This document shows, piece by piece, positions 21,386-31,701 of a stretch of 64,000 bases of DNA; within the stretch, counting starts at the first letter, position 1; every line of letters starts with the position of its first letter. This stretch comes from Ceratorhiza oryzae-sativae (lineage: Eukaryota; Basidiomycota; Agaricomycetes; Cantharellales; Ceratobasidiaceae), in contig JARWMV010000237.1 of assembly GCA_030998015.1 (NCBI GenBank), positions 1,178,001 to 1,242,000 of the forward strand. The letters are read 5' to 3'. The notes under the pieces were generated by a model. It had not been told where the DNA came from. It made no database searches and saw nothing but the letters and a program-made list of their open reading frames with translations. Both the position numbers and the translations under genes were made by a program.

Positions 21386-22401
21386 TCGAATGGATTGATA
21401 TCTATAATACGTATACGCATATATCGGTCTGTATCCGCATAGCGCAGTGTGCTTAAGACAAGTAAAAGGTTATGATATATTCAAGCGTGTGTATCTACCT
21501 ACGGAGCGAAATATCCTTATATACACAAAAATAGGCGTTCTAGTACATCGTAGAACGTTACATTAAGTACGAGATTCGAACCACACGAGTCATGCGATTG
21601 CCAGTTCGTTCTGGTATATTCGATGTATATTCATATATTTGCATATCTGTATCCTACAGAATGCACGCGAGCGATTCAAAATGATGAATGAACAAACATG
21701 ATACTGCCATGAAGAACGTGTCGTGAGTACTTATCATAGCAACCTACACGATTCTTTCTCGTCGGTTCCTCAGCATATGGGCCGGCCGGCTACAAGTACT
21801 GGCATTCGTTTACGTCTGTGTCTCGTGCCGGCCATTACAGGACATGCATCGATCGACTCGGCCGATAGCTCGTCAAGGCATGCTTGTGGTACATGGAATA
21901 CCGCGGATCTTATGTGGAAGGCGGATGCAGAACTCAGGACAGGTGGACAACTTGGATGTTGACTTGCGGGTTAGGAAGTCAAAGGTTAGTGGGGATGGTT
22001 TGGAGCATGCCGCAAATGATTTTATCACACGAAGCCTGTGGTGATATGACTAGAGAACGGCACTTTCGCAGTCAAAACCCAGCCTTCTGGCTTGTCGAAT
22101 CACCTGAAGATATCACGAGAGTTTGACGACCAAATATCTGGCGGTCAGGAGAATGAGGTTTAGGCCTCAGCAGAGCATACAGGCGCAATTCATACACACG
22201 CTATTCATATATACGCAATTTATTGATTTCTACACACACGATACATAAAAGCGTGATTCATATAGACGCGATCCAGACACATACGCTTCTACACCAGAAC
22301 GAATGCGGATATACCCGAGCCTCAAGTCCAACAAACAATTTACGGGTCCAACTCTTACACGCTAAACCTAGGAGGTCCCGTCGTTCGCTTCTTCGTTTCC
22401 A

Positions 22402-22944
22402 TTATTCGTCGTCATCGTCGTCGACTACTTGGAGGTCGTCCATCAATTCGACTCCTAGCTGGCCCACGGCCTCTTCGGGCACCCTTTTCTTGATGGGCTT
22501 GGTAGATTTTAGTAAATCAGTCATGCGCGAAATTTAAAGCGGCTGAAGCACACCTGGAAGGAGTGAGGAGCCGGGCCAAGCGACCCACAGTGATACCAAA
22601 GCTTGTCGTGGTCAGCTACGTTCGTCCTGAAGATATCTAGCAGCGCCTCCGGCACCGTCGCCCAGGCTTTGGGCTTCGCGTTCTATTCCCGCATCCGTCA
22701 ATGCGAGCTAACAACGAACAGTGTATAAAGTGAGTACCGGTATGTAAGGATCTTCGGCGAACTCTCGACGGATGCGGCGTCTAAGGTGTTCTTCATCCGG
22801 CCAGTTCTTATGGATTTTGGGGCTTTGCGGGTTTGAGATATTCTGTTTGGACGCCCCGGCGCTTGAGGTCTGGGATAGGGGCCGGTTGGCTACGCGTTTG
22901 AACCATTGGGCTTGAGCAGGGGCCTTCTTGCGCGAAGAAGACAT
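22402..22944 (-). CDS. Unknown small basic/acidic protein (left paralogue)
   Basis: Exon 1 encodes MSSSRKKAPAQAQWFKRVAN to WPDEEHLRRRIRREFAEDPY. A later exon encodes VPEALLDIFRTNVADHDKLW followed by YHCGSLGPAPHSFQ. The last encodes TKPIKKRVPEEAVGQLGVEL and an acidic tail ending VVDDDDDE with TAA at 22402. The gene in the right arm at 37480 keeps the same exon order and the blocks LRRRIRREF, PE-LL--FR---AD-DKLWY and TKP-K--VP-EAV----VELM, although the DNA has diverged. Conservation of these blocks suggests a real protein under constraint. I recognise no domain; basic N-terminus and acidic C-terminus suggest a nuclear or chromatin protein, which is only a guess. Confidence 0.6.
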
Positions 22945-25227
22945 AGATGATACGCTGAGAAAACATCAACAAAAATTGCTGCAGCCAGTGGTAGGTAAAA
23001 ATAGGGGATTGCTCACGATTGGTTGGAGGGCGTGGGGTCGAATAACCTTGAGTAGAGGAGTTAATCGGAGCAGAGAGACAAACACTAGAAGGATTCGATT
23101 ATACGAAAAGCTAGGGGTAGGCAGAGGAATGGTGGTGGGTCGATGGAGGAGGACCATCGCCCCTGAATAATTATATATCCCCAGATCATAGCTCAAAGTC
23201 TTTGGTCGTGTTGGCTTGCTGACATGCATAAGGATTGACATATGTCCGTGTCGATCATATTGAATAGAATACAGACTTGCCGTATGATCATCGGCCCAAT
23301 ATGTTTGTTATATGCAGATCCAGAGTCGGATGCGCCACATCTTCGCTGTGTGACATCGATGAGCCTCCCGAAGCTGATATACGTCTGCCAAGGCGCCAGT
23401 TACAGTCTGCGCTCGCCAACAACTACGCATCGACACTCGTAAGTGCATTTGTGGCTATCTTCCTTGTTTTCCCCTAGCCACTGAGCGCCGTGCCAGACCG
23501 CGCGAAACTCACGTCTGGCAAGACTGTGGGGTAAAATGCATCTACATCCAATATACTTTTCAGTCCCGCAACAGTAATCACGGGTCTCGAGGTTCCAGTG
23601 ATAATTGGTGACAACAGCTCCCTGTTGAACCTTATCGGGGTGGTGCTCTACGGGATCACGCATCCGTCTGAGTAGCCGAAAGCTTCGCGTGATTGAGCGG
23701 TGCCAGACCCGCCAACCGTAATCTCATATCTGAAGAATCATACAAGGTATAGGAACCAACGGTCTCGCGACTTCGACATCCTTACTGGACGAACCGTTCT
23801 GTCCATGCCAAAGGCACATACGCAAATCGTTACCTCCGCACCTCTGACCCCTGAATCACCATGAACCCTACAGTCGCAAATACATGGTGATGACTAATTT
23901 CTCAGAGCGAATATATCTATCCATGAGAGTCCATAGAATCGTGCTAGCACCGCAGGACATTGTTCTACACCCGCATAGCATTGCTCGTTTTGTCATAGAG
24001 AACCTGGCGTGTCAGCGGCATCCTTCTGAAAGCACTGCGAGATCCTTATTATGGGACTGAGCCGATTGATTCGCTATACTAGATTCGAAAATTAGAGGGG
24101 AGGAAATGTCCCGAGTGAATTATATGTCGCACAGGTTGACACACGGTAGATATTTTTGTGTTTATGACGTGAAGCATGAAAGTGTTTGACGGATTTAATT
24201 GATGAGGTGGGCGCGCGCGGTTATTTTTTCTGCTCCAGAGGTGATTCGAGACGTGCTATTGAGTGTACCGTGACACCAATGTCGTGCTCTCTCTCGGAAT
24301 TCCGTCGGTTTTGCGTCTTAACCCAAAGGGTAGGATGAGTCGTGAATGAGTGGATGTTGATCAAGTCAAATCGGTGTGAGAGCCGATGTCTGAAACCAAT
24401 CAAATGACTTGGCTTCACCTGTTTCCTACCTATGTATATCAGCTGCTTATACCTTGTGCCATGCTTAGTTTCGGTCACCCAAAGGACTACGCACGACAAT
24501 GGCTCTATCGGCGGCACAACTTTCTCGATTCCTGATGGGACGAGATACCCGGGGTGGGGAGTCCAAAGTGGCCACTCTTCTGTCCAGGTTTTCTTCACAT
24601 ATCCAGCAGGCTAAACATCAAATTGATGATAGGAGGATATCCGTTAGTCGATGGCTTGGCTCATGGGAACGGCTTGGTCATGGTGGTCAGTTATCATGCT
24701 TGGTTCCTAAAGCACTCGCCACCGAGATAACAGGCGAGTGCAGTAAAAAATTAAACCCACTGTTGTACCTACCCAGACGCCGCCGACGGAAAGGTGAACT
24801 TGAATTGCCCCTGCTTTATTGGTTGAACGAGGGTTAGTGCTCTTGTATATCACGGTAGCATTTAAAAAAGCGGGAAATTGATACTCGCATCGTGCTTAAC
24901 TTGTCAACTGTGGGTGTTTTTCCGATGTCAGACCCCGCAGTGCACAGATTGTATGGTGGTGTAGGCGCAGGACAGAGCGTCGTGTGGACCAAAAAATTTC
25001 GGGACGTCGATAGAGCACCGCACAAACACAAAGCGCAAACGGCGCACACAATCGAGTGAGACAGGGAAGTTTATATCCATGCATGGTAAAATTAAGGCAG
25101 AAGTCATGCAGACGTGAAATGAACCACAAAAGGCTAGGTTTCACCGAATAGGTATACGTATTTGGGTAGCATATATGCGCCTCTCCCGCTGGGAGGGGGG
25201 GGGGCAGGGAAAAAAGATGCTTCTATT
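22945..25227. other. Left-arm region between the small gene and tRNA-Lys
   Basis: It matches the right arm (34970-37479) in two well-conserved blocks, about 23.2-23.9 kb and 24.2-24.85 kb. An open frame in the first (23400-23663, -) is shared with 36763-37020 (+). The differences between the copies that I compared mostly change amino acids, so it does not look like coding sequence under constraint. No gene is called. Confidence 0.5.
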
Positions 25228-25308
25228 AGCCTAACGTGGGGGTCGAACCCACAACCTTGAGATGACTTTTTTAAGAGTCTCACGCTCTACCGATTGAGCT
25301 AGCCAGGC
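25228..25308 (-). tRNA. tRNA-Lys (CTT) with an 8-nt intron, left copy
   Basis: On the minus strand the acceptor stem GCCTGGC pairs with GTTAGGC. The D-arm/A-box is TAGCTCAATCGG, the anticodon stem TGAGA/TCTCA encloses CT-CTT-A, and the T-arm/B-box is GTGGGTTCGACCCCCAC. Between anticodon and stem there are 10 bases (AAAAAAGTCA) where two are expected, so an 8-nt intron sits at the canonical position 37/38. Transcription runs away from the central spacer. The 5' end coincides with the end of the inverted repeat. Confidence 0.93.
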
Positions 25309-26398
25309 GCCACCTTAGTCGCAGAACTGCGGGGTGCTTCCAGCTGAAGTCCTGGGCCGAACCTTTCGGCATCACTCGTATATAACTACCGATTGATATC
25401 TGATGCTTGTATAAAATGGCGATATTTAATGTCACTATTGTGTCTTAGTAGTTTGGCGGACGTGCGAGTCGCCGAAGGCGGCGCAGGTGTGACTAACGCC
25501 CGAACTGCGAGCACAACTGGTGGTATCGGGCTGGGAACCTAAGAGAAGCCGTGGAATGTCGGCCGGTTGCAATTTGTATGGTTGGAGGGGCGGAAAACCC
25601 CTTTGGAAAAGACTTGTGCGGTGGTATGGTAGCACGCTGGATATACCTTGAGTTTCGCGCGGATCACGTGAGAGGGTGGTGATCCTTCTGGGGCTTCGGC
25701 GCTTTCTGGATGCAGTCTTGCTCGTTCGAGCTCCATAGGCTGCATGTCAGAGCCATGATCTCCCATCGAACACGGTCCTATCTCGGGCAACATAACGCAG
25801 CCTTTGGGATACTTTTGCATTCACATGTTCAATTATAGCACTTGCCGACGTAGTTGAACTGAGTCCCATTTGCACGAATTTACATTACAAGATCGATAAG
25901 ATGGCGAACAAGTCCTCAATTCAGGAGCTGCAACAGTTCGCTGCTATTTTATGGAGATATCAAGATGATAGAGCGAAGCCAACTCGGGATATTAAGGATC
26001 AAAATGGGTATCCTGATGCGCGACTTGCATCCATAATTCTTTCAGTAGTTGAATCACGTACATCTCAAAAGGCAAGGTCAAACCACATAGATATATGCAT
26101 AGGAAAACCGACACTCCTTTCACGCGTGATGCCTGACATCTGGTTGAGTGGATTTTCATTCGCATATTCAAATATGTGTGGCTAAGTACAACTGGCTCTG
26201 CTGTCGTCATCTAAATTGACGTTTGCTTGTCATAGCGTGTCGTAGCCCCAAGACAAGTGACACGCGGCTCTTCTGAGGAGGAAAGAGCCCAAGTCAAAAA
26301 CATATAACAGAAATATCATAACTCCAAACCGATGAGTATTCGTTTACAGAGAAACTTTCCATAAAAAAACCAATGCTGGGCACATCAATATTCGAGGC
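25309..26398. other. Left end of the unique spacer, no gene recognised
   Basis: About 1.1 kb between the tRNA and the 3' end of the Bbc1-like gene. Open frames at 25435-25820 (-) and 25901-26185 (+) show no family resemblance. There is no match to the right side of the spacer, confirming that the inverted repeat stops at the tRNA. Confidence 0.5.
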
Positions 26399-29300
26399 TT
26401 AAGAGTCCTCGGCGACGCGATAGATCTGCATATGGTCATCTCATGAGCACCCAATAGGCGACACGAGACCAAAGGGACATACCGATACAGACCCACTCTT
26501 CAGATCTTCCAATCTATAGCTGACCGATTCGACCGTCTGTTTGAAGGCACGCATTCCAGCTGCTTGTCGAAGACGATATCGCAACTTGGTACTCACAGGA
26601 TACGTATTGGGGTGCAGCGCTGGTTGCCACACCTTGATCTTGGACTTCTTTGCTTCAAACTCACCAACCACGCCAACCAGTTCTCCGTTGATATTTGTCG
26701 AGTAACCCTGTAATCCTTTATGTCCCTTGAGTTTGGCGTCAGTCAGGACGATGATATCTCCGGGCATGATATCGCTCGACCGGCGTTGCACGGTCGATCC
26801 GGTCTGAGAAAATACTGGCCAACCGTACGAAGCCTTGTATGCGCCCGGGGTAGTAGCAAGGACCGCGGCTACGAAACCTGTGCTTGTGCCATCCCCGACA
26901 ATAGACTTCTTGCCCTTTTCGGCGAGCGAAATCGCAGCCTGCATAACTTGAGTACCGACCTTGCCCCACAGCATCATGAGCATATCTCCATCCGGCTCTG
27001 GGCCAGGAGGCACTCGGCTGTAGGCCGGATTGTAGAAGACTTGGGTGGTACCGGAAGCTCTCGACCGCTGGAACGAGACACCAACGACGAAGGTCCTCCG
27101 TGACTTGGTGCAGAATATTCGGATCCCTTGCCCTTGCCGGTGGGATAAAAGGTCTCGTCTTCACTGACGAATGAACGAGTCAACGAATCCTCCATCCCGG
27201 CGTGCTCAAATTCGGAATCGGAGGGCGCGCCAGGCAGCGGGGGAGGTGGGGCGCCGGGAGGTGGGGGAGGGCGAGTAACAGGCCGTGGAGGAGGTGCGGT
27301 CTCTCCATCCGATTGGTCATCCGGGGCCTCAATCATCGTGAAGCCCTGGGGTTGGACAGCGCCGACGTCCACCGAGTTCTGACGTGAACCGCTGGGAACG
27401 GGCGGACGCGACCCTGGAACTGGTGGCGGACGATTCGCAGGACGAGGTGGCGGCGGAGCGAGGTCGTCTTCTTCAACCCCCAGATGCTCGGGTTCACTCA
27501 CTTCAGCTTCGACTTGAACCCCTTCTTCCTCGAGGCTCTGGCTTTCTGAGATGGTCGCAAAATCTTCCGCCTCGGACGCGCCTCGTTCTGGTGACATGGC
27601 TTTAGGTGCGGGAGGAGGAGGAGGAGGAGCTACCATGGGAGGCTTTGGTGGCGCGCTCATCCCGGACGGGACACCCATTCCAGGTGGCAGCATTCCAAAC
27701 CTCATTCCGCCCATTTGAGCCATCTTGGCCGCAATCCGCTCCTTGCGTGCCCTCTCAGACTCTTCCGACCCATCATCTTCTATAATAGGAGCAGGAGCAG
27801 AGGCGGATTCTGGGATAGGACTCTTGCTCTCGACCTCGCCTCCCTCTTCGGGTGGATTCGAAGGCTGTCGACGAGGTGGAGGTGGGGCAATCCCGGGCAT
27901 ACCAAACTTCAGGCCGCCAAGTTTGGCCATTCGCTGAGCAATTGTCCGACGACGAGCTTGTTCTTCGTCTTCCTCGTCTCCTGCTTGCGCGGGCGGGCTA
28001 GCAACAGGAGCAGGACTTGAGACCGGCGTTGGGCCAGTCATGGTACCCGAAACGGCCGGCGCCAGCGTTGAGGTTTGCTCAGGCTCGGACAACCCAGCGA
28101 GCTGAGCTGCGCGGGTAACCTCGCTCGAGGAACGCGTTGGGGAAACGTGGTCCGAGTCACGAGCGCTATCCTGACGCTTTGCTGTCCTCTCGTCTGTTTC
28201 CTCAGGTGGAGGAGGGATGAATCGGGTCGGGCGCGCACTCCCTGGTACTGGAGGAGGAGAGATTGGAACCGGAGGGGCTGTTCCGGTCGACCTGCGCACT
28301 GGAGACAAAGGCGGAGGAGACGTTGGTGTCCTAGGCACTGGAGGTCGTGAAGTGGGAGGTGGGGGTGGGGGTGCGGTTGAAGGCAGCGGCGGGGGCGCAC
28401 TCGGAGGCGGTGGCGGGGGCGCACCAGTCGGTACCGGAGGAAGTGCATCAGCTGGGGGAGGGGGAGGAGAGAAAATTGGGGGTGGAGGCGGAGGCTCCAC
28501 AAACGTCGAGGAACGAGGCGATAGCGCTGGAGGTGGTGGGGGTGGCGAGAACGTCGGAGGTGGCGGCGGAGGAGAAAACACCGGAGGAGCAGGAGGTGGT
28601 GAAAATGCAGGAGGAGCAGGTGGGGGTGAAAATGCAGGAGGGGGAGGGGGAGGAAGAGTTGGGGGAGGTGGAGGCGCAATGAACTCTTGGATGGCGGGCT
28701 CGTCAGCCTCCTTATTGAGCTCATCCTCTTCCTTGGCGGGTTCATCTTCCTCTTTAGGTTGTTCAAATTCTTCGTCAGGCTCCTCCTCTTCAGCTGCGAT
28801 GGGAGGTGGAGGTGGAGGTGGGGGCGGCATACTAGGTCTTGGTGGTGGCGGTGGCGGGGAGCTTTCCTCTTCCTCCTCTTCAGCAGCTGGCCTGGACTCT
28901 TCTGGTACAGGTGGTGGTGGATGAGGCGGGAGAGAGCGGCGAATAGATGGAGAACGCTGTCGAAGCTCCTTGGTATACTATAAGTCACACGACTTTCTTA
29001 TCGTGATACTTAGCCTTACCTTGACCTCTCCTTCCGCACTCCCAACACTTTCTCTCCGAGTCTGTAATACGAAAAAGCACACACTTCGGATTCAATGTTT
29101 TACTTGCATACACCCTAGGCAGGACGCACCTGCGTATCGTCTCCGCGTACACTTCCCACGCTCCCCTTTCTCGAAGTGGCCGCAGGCTCTTCGCCGCTGA
29201 TGCTTGCTTTCCGCTCGAGCTCTACACTAGACCTGCGTCCGGAATCGATACTCGACTTGCGCTCAAGTTCCGCACTCGGTCGACGCTCGACTTCAGCACT

Positions 29301-31358
29301 CGGCTTCCTCTGCATACCGAATCCCATGCCCATGCCAGGCATACCCATCGGAACACCTCCAAGCTTGGCCATACGAGCTGCGATATTCGCCCGACGGGCA
29401 CGTTCTTCGTCTTCTGGTGAAACTTCCTCGGTCTTGGGTTGATCATCCACTGACTCTTCTGCGACTGGTTTGGTGTGTTCATCAGCGTGTTTAGGCTCCT
29501 CGACAACCGATTTCGGTTCCTCGACGACCGACTTGGGCTCCTCGACGACCGGCCTGGGTTCATCCACAACAGGCTTCGGTTCCGCTTCGGTATCCATCTT
29601 GACCTCGGACCTCAACAGCGACATTCGGCGCGTAGATGAGCGTCTAGGCGGAGGAGAGATCGGCGCGGGCGAAGGCGAGCTCGCACGAGGAGATACTGCC
29701 CGAGCGGCAACGGGCGAGACTGGGCGCGCCGGAACGGTGATGGGGATCGTCCCGTCGCGCCTGGAGAGGCGGAGCGCGCTGGAACGGGCGAGGCCGCTCG
29801 TGCTGGAACGGGCGAAGCTGTGCGCTCCGGAATGGGCGAAGTTGCGCGACCGATAATCGGCGATCCTTCGCGCGAGATCGGGGAAATTGGGCGCGCGGGG
29901 ATGGGCGAGGCCGGTCGGGGGATCGGGGACTTGGCGGGAATGCCGTGCACCGGAATCGGGGATGCTGGGAGGGTCGAGGGAGACGCTGGTGTGAATGAAC
30001 TGTGGCGAGAGGGCATGGCCGAGGGTGCAGGAGCTGGTTCGACCGGTTCGTTGGGAGGGGCATCTTGGGCGAGTTCTTGTTTAATCTGGGGCGTCTCGGT
30101 GTTGGTCTCTTGTTTCTCGACAGGAGCTGGGGCAGTTGTCTCTTCTGGGTCTGGAACGGGAGCCTCTGGAGCATGGGCCCCTGCATCGTCCTTTGGCTCC
30201 TCTTCCTTGACTTGAGCACTCTCTTCCTCTGCTACGGCTGTTGGGGTCTCCGTAGGCTCGACTTCCTCCTCTGGCTTGCTCTCAGCCTTCTTCTGCGAGC
30301 TCTTCTTCCGAGGCGGCGCAGCACGCTTGGGCGCAGCAGGAATAGGCATGCTCGAAGGTGGAGAGCGCGGGGATGGACCAAGCGGAGGAGAAGCGATGGG
30401 AGGCGACATGACCTGTTCAGCCCCCGGCTCGACGATGCGCGGGGCAGCGTCGTCGGTCTTGGGGGCATCGGTAGGTGGCTCGGACTCATCAGTGGCAGGT
30501 ACGGGTTCGTCGAGAGATGGTTTAGGCTCATCCCCAGCAGACTGCTGCTCATCGGCAGGTGGTTTGGGTTCGTCAGTCGAGACAGCATGTTCAACTGGCA
30601 AAGACGTAATATGGGCAGGGGCTTCATCCGTAGTCGGCTTGGCCTCGTCTGCGGGCTTGTCCTCGGGCGTGGCCTCTGGCTTGGGTTCGTCCTTGGGAAC
30701 TTCGCGGCGTGCAAAGACGGGCAGGCCCATGCCAAAGCGAGCACCTCCGAGCTGATATGATATAAGCATGGGCTAAATGTAATTGTAATATACCAACCTT
30801 GGCCATGCGTTCTGCGATGCGGGCGCGGCGTGCATGTTCATCCTCATCTTCGTCCTCGGCTGGGGCGGTTTCGTCCTTGTGCTCGGCGGGTGTCGTCTCG
30901 GGCGCAGGGCCGGCCTCGGACGACTGGTCGTCGTGCTTTGGTGGTGGGCTAGCCGCACGCTCTAGCACCAGTTTCTTCGGCTTGGGCAGCGGGGCGGCGG
31001 GCTGGCCAGCGACGATGGCCTTGCCTTGAAGCGCGGCCATGCGTTCCTTGAGACTGCCGAAGCCACCGCCGGAGATGGCCTCGCGTGCGTCGTTGGCGGA
31101 GAACGCATTGTGCTGCGGCGGTGGAGAGCGCGACCGAGACCGTTCAGGGCGGGATGTGCTGGCGGTGGGCGCGGGGGCGGGGGCGGGGGCGGGCGGCGGG
31201 GCGTCGGGCTGCTTGTTCTTCCACGCCCACTGCTTCGGCGCCGGCTTGGGCGCGAGCGGCGGCGGCGCGGCGGGCTTCTGCTCGAACTGGGCGATGCGGT
31301 CGCGCAGACTGCCGATCTTGCGCGGCGCGTCGGCGTCCTTGTCCCTGTCGTCGGCCAT
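26399..31358 (-). CDS. BBC1: Bbc1/Mti1-like actin-patch regulator (myosin-I interacting)
   Basis: The product starts MADDRDKDADAPRKIGSLRD, is rich in Pro, Glu and Ser, and is about 1,500 residues long. Four copies of an Arg/Ala helix motif are spaced through it: RRARIAERMAKVG, RRANIAARMAKLGGVPMGMP, RRRTIAQRMAKLGGLKFGMP and RKERIAAKMAQMGGMRFGM. A long polyproline segment (encoded at about 28200-28900) follows the second. The C-terminal conserved domain reads LMMLWGKVGTQVMQAAISLA, VGDGTSTGFVAAVLATTPGA, SDIMPGDIIVLTDAKLKGHK and ESVSYRLEDLKSGSVSIYRV, ending AEDS. That domain is the Bbc1/Aim3 C-terminal fold, and the family tunes type I myosin and Arp2/3 at endocytic actin patches. No SH3 domain is seen at the N-terminus, unlike the budding yeast protein. 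The frame breaks near 27058 just before SGTTQVFYNPAYS; one extra G restores it. The gene is divergent from the FHA gene. Confidence 0.88.
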
Positions 31359-31701
31359 GAGCGTCGTGGGGAGGCGCAGGCCACGGCCCCGATCGATTGA
31401 GGCAGAGGGCCGTTATGTCAGCGCATACATCCAGGCCACGTGCAGCCGGCCTTATCATGCTGATGTCGCATGGCATCCATACTTGTCCGCCTGGAAAATT
31501 GTGCCCATTAATCTCGCTCTATCGGCCTGCAAGGGCACCCCACACAACCTGCCTTTGTGTGCGTTGCGGCAAGCCTCGTTGCCGTCGTGTGGCGGCGGCT
31601 AGTGGTCCGTTGTTTGGCTGTCCTCAGGGCCGGCTCGGTGTCCACATCACACGTCCCCTCCCGCTCTCCACCACCCGCCATTCGTCGCTAGCTGAGCAGT
31701 A
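31359..31701. other. Divergent promoter between the Bbc1-like and FHA genes
   Basis: About 340 bp, GC-rich, between the two ATGs. It must carry both 5' regions. No TATA element is evident. Confidence 0.5.

Larger units (their letters stand above)
20906..22401. other. Left-arm spacer between the SDR gene and the small unknown gene
   Basis: It contains the SDR promoter, the solo LTR (21115-21380), and about 275 bp after the LTR that the right arm lacks. From about 21660 to 21830 it matches the right arm again (38150-38310), then diverges. No coding exon is recognised. Confidence 0.6.
19370..25308. repeat. Left arm of a large inverted repeat
   Basis: Read on the minus strand, this arm matches 34889-40060 on the plus strand. 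Matching blocks are the tRNA-Lys and its 3' flank, the 24.2-24.8 kb block (partner 35.4-36.0 kb), the 23.2-23.9 kb block (partner 36.6-37.2 kb), the small unknown gene, the 38.2-38.3 kb promoter block and the entire SDR gene. The left-most 200 bp match the 3' end of the gene at 39900 with clear divergence. Similarity is almost complete in the SDR gene, high near the tRNA and weak in the small-gene block. The homology ends exactly at the 5' end of the tRNA (25308). The left end is fuzzy and was set by eye. Confidence 0.92.

Noticed and set aside
23400..23663. 87-codon frame shared with 36763-37020 as a possible gene
   Set aside because: The few differences between copies that I checked mostly change amino acids, and no splice-linked exons or motifs were found.
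24221..24837. Opposed open frames in the duplicated block near tRNA-Lys as genes
   Set aside because: The right-arm counterpart (35464-35802) keeps only part of the frame, with changed ends and no recognisable domain; treated as duplicated non-coding sequence.
28217..28924. Long Gly/Ser-rich open frames on the plus strand
   Set aside because: They are the complement of the polyproline segment of the Bbc1-like gene on the minus strand; repeats of CCN on one strand give GGN on the other.
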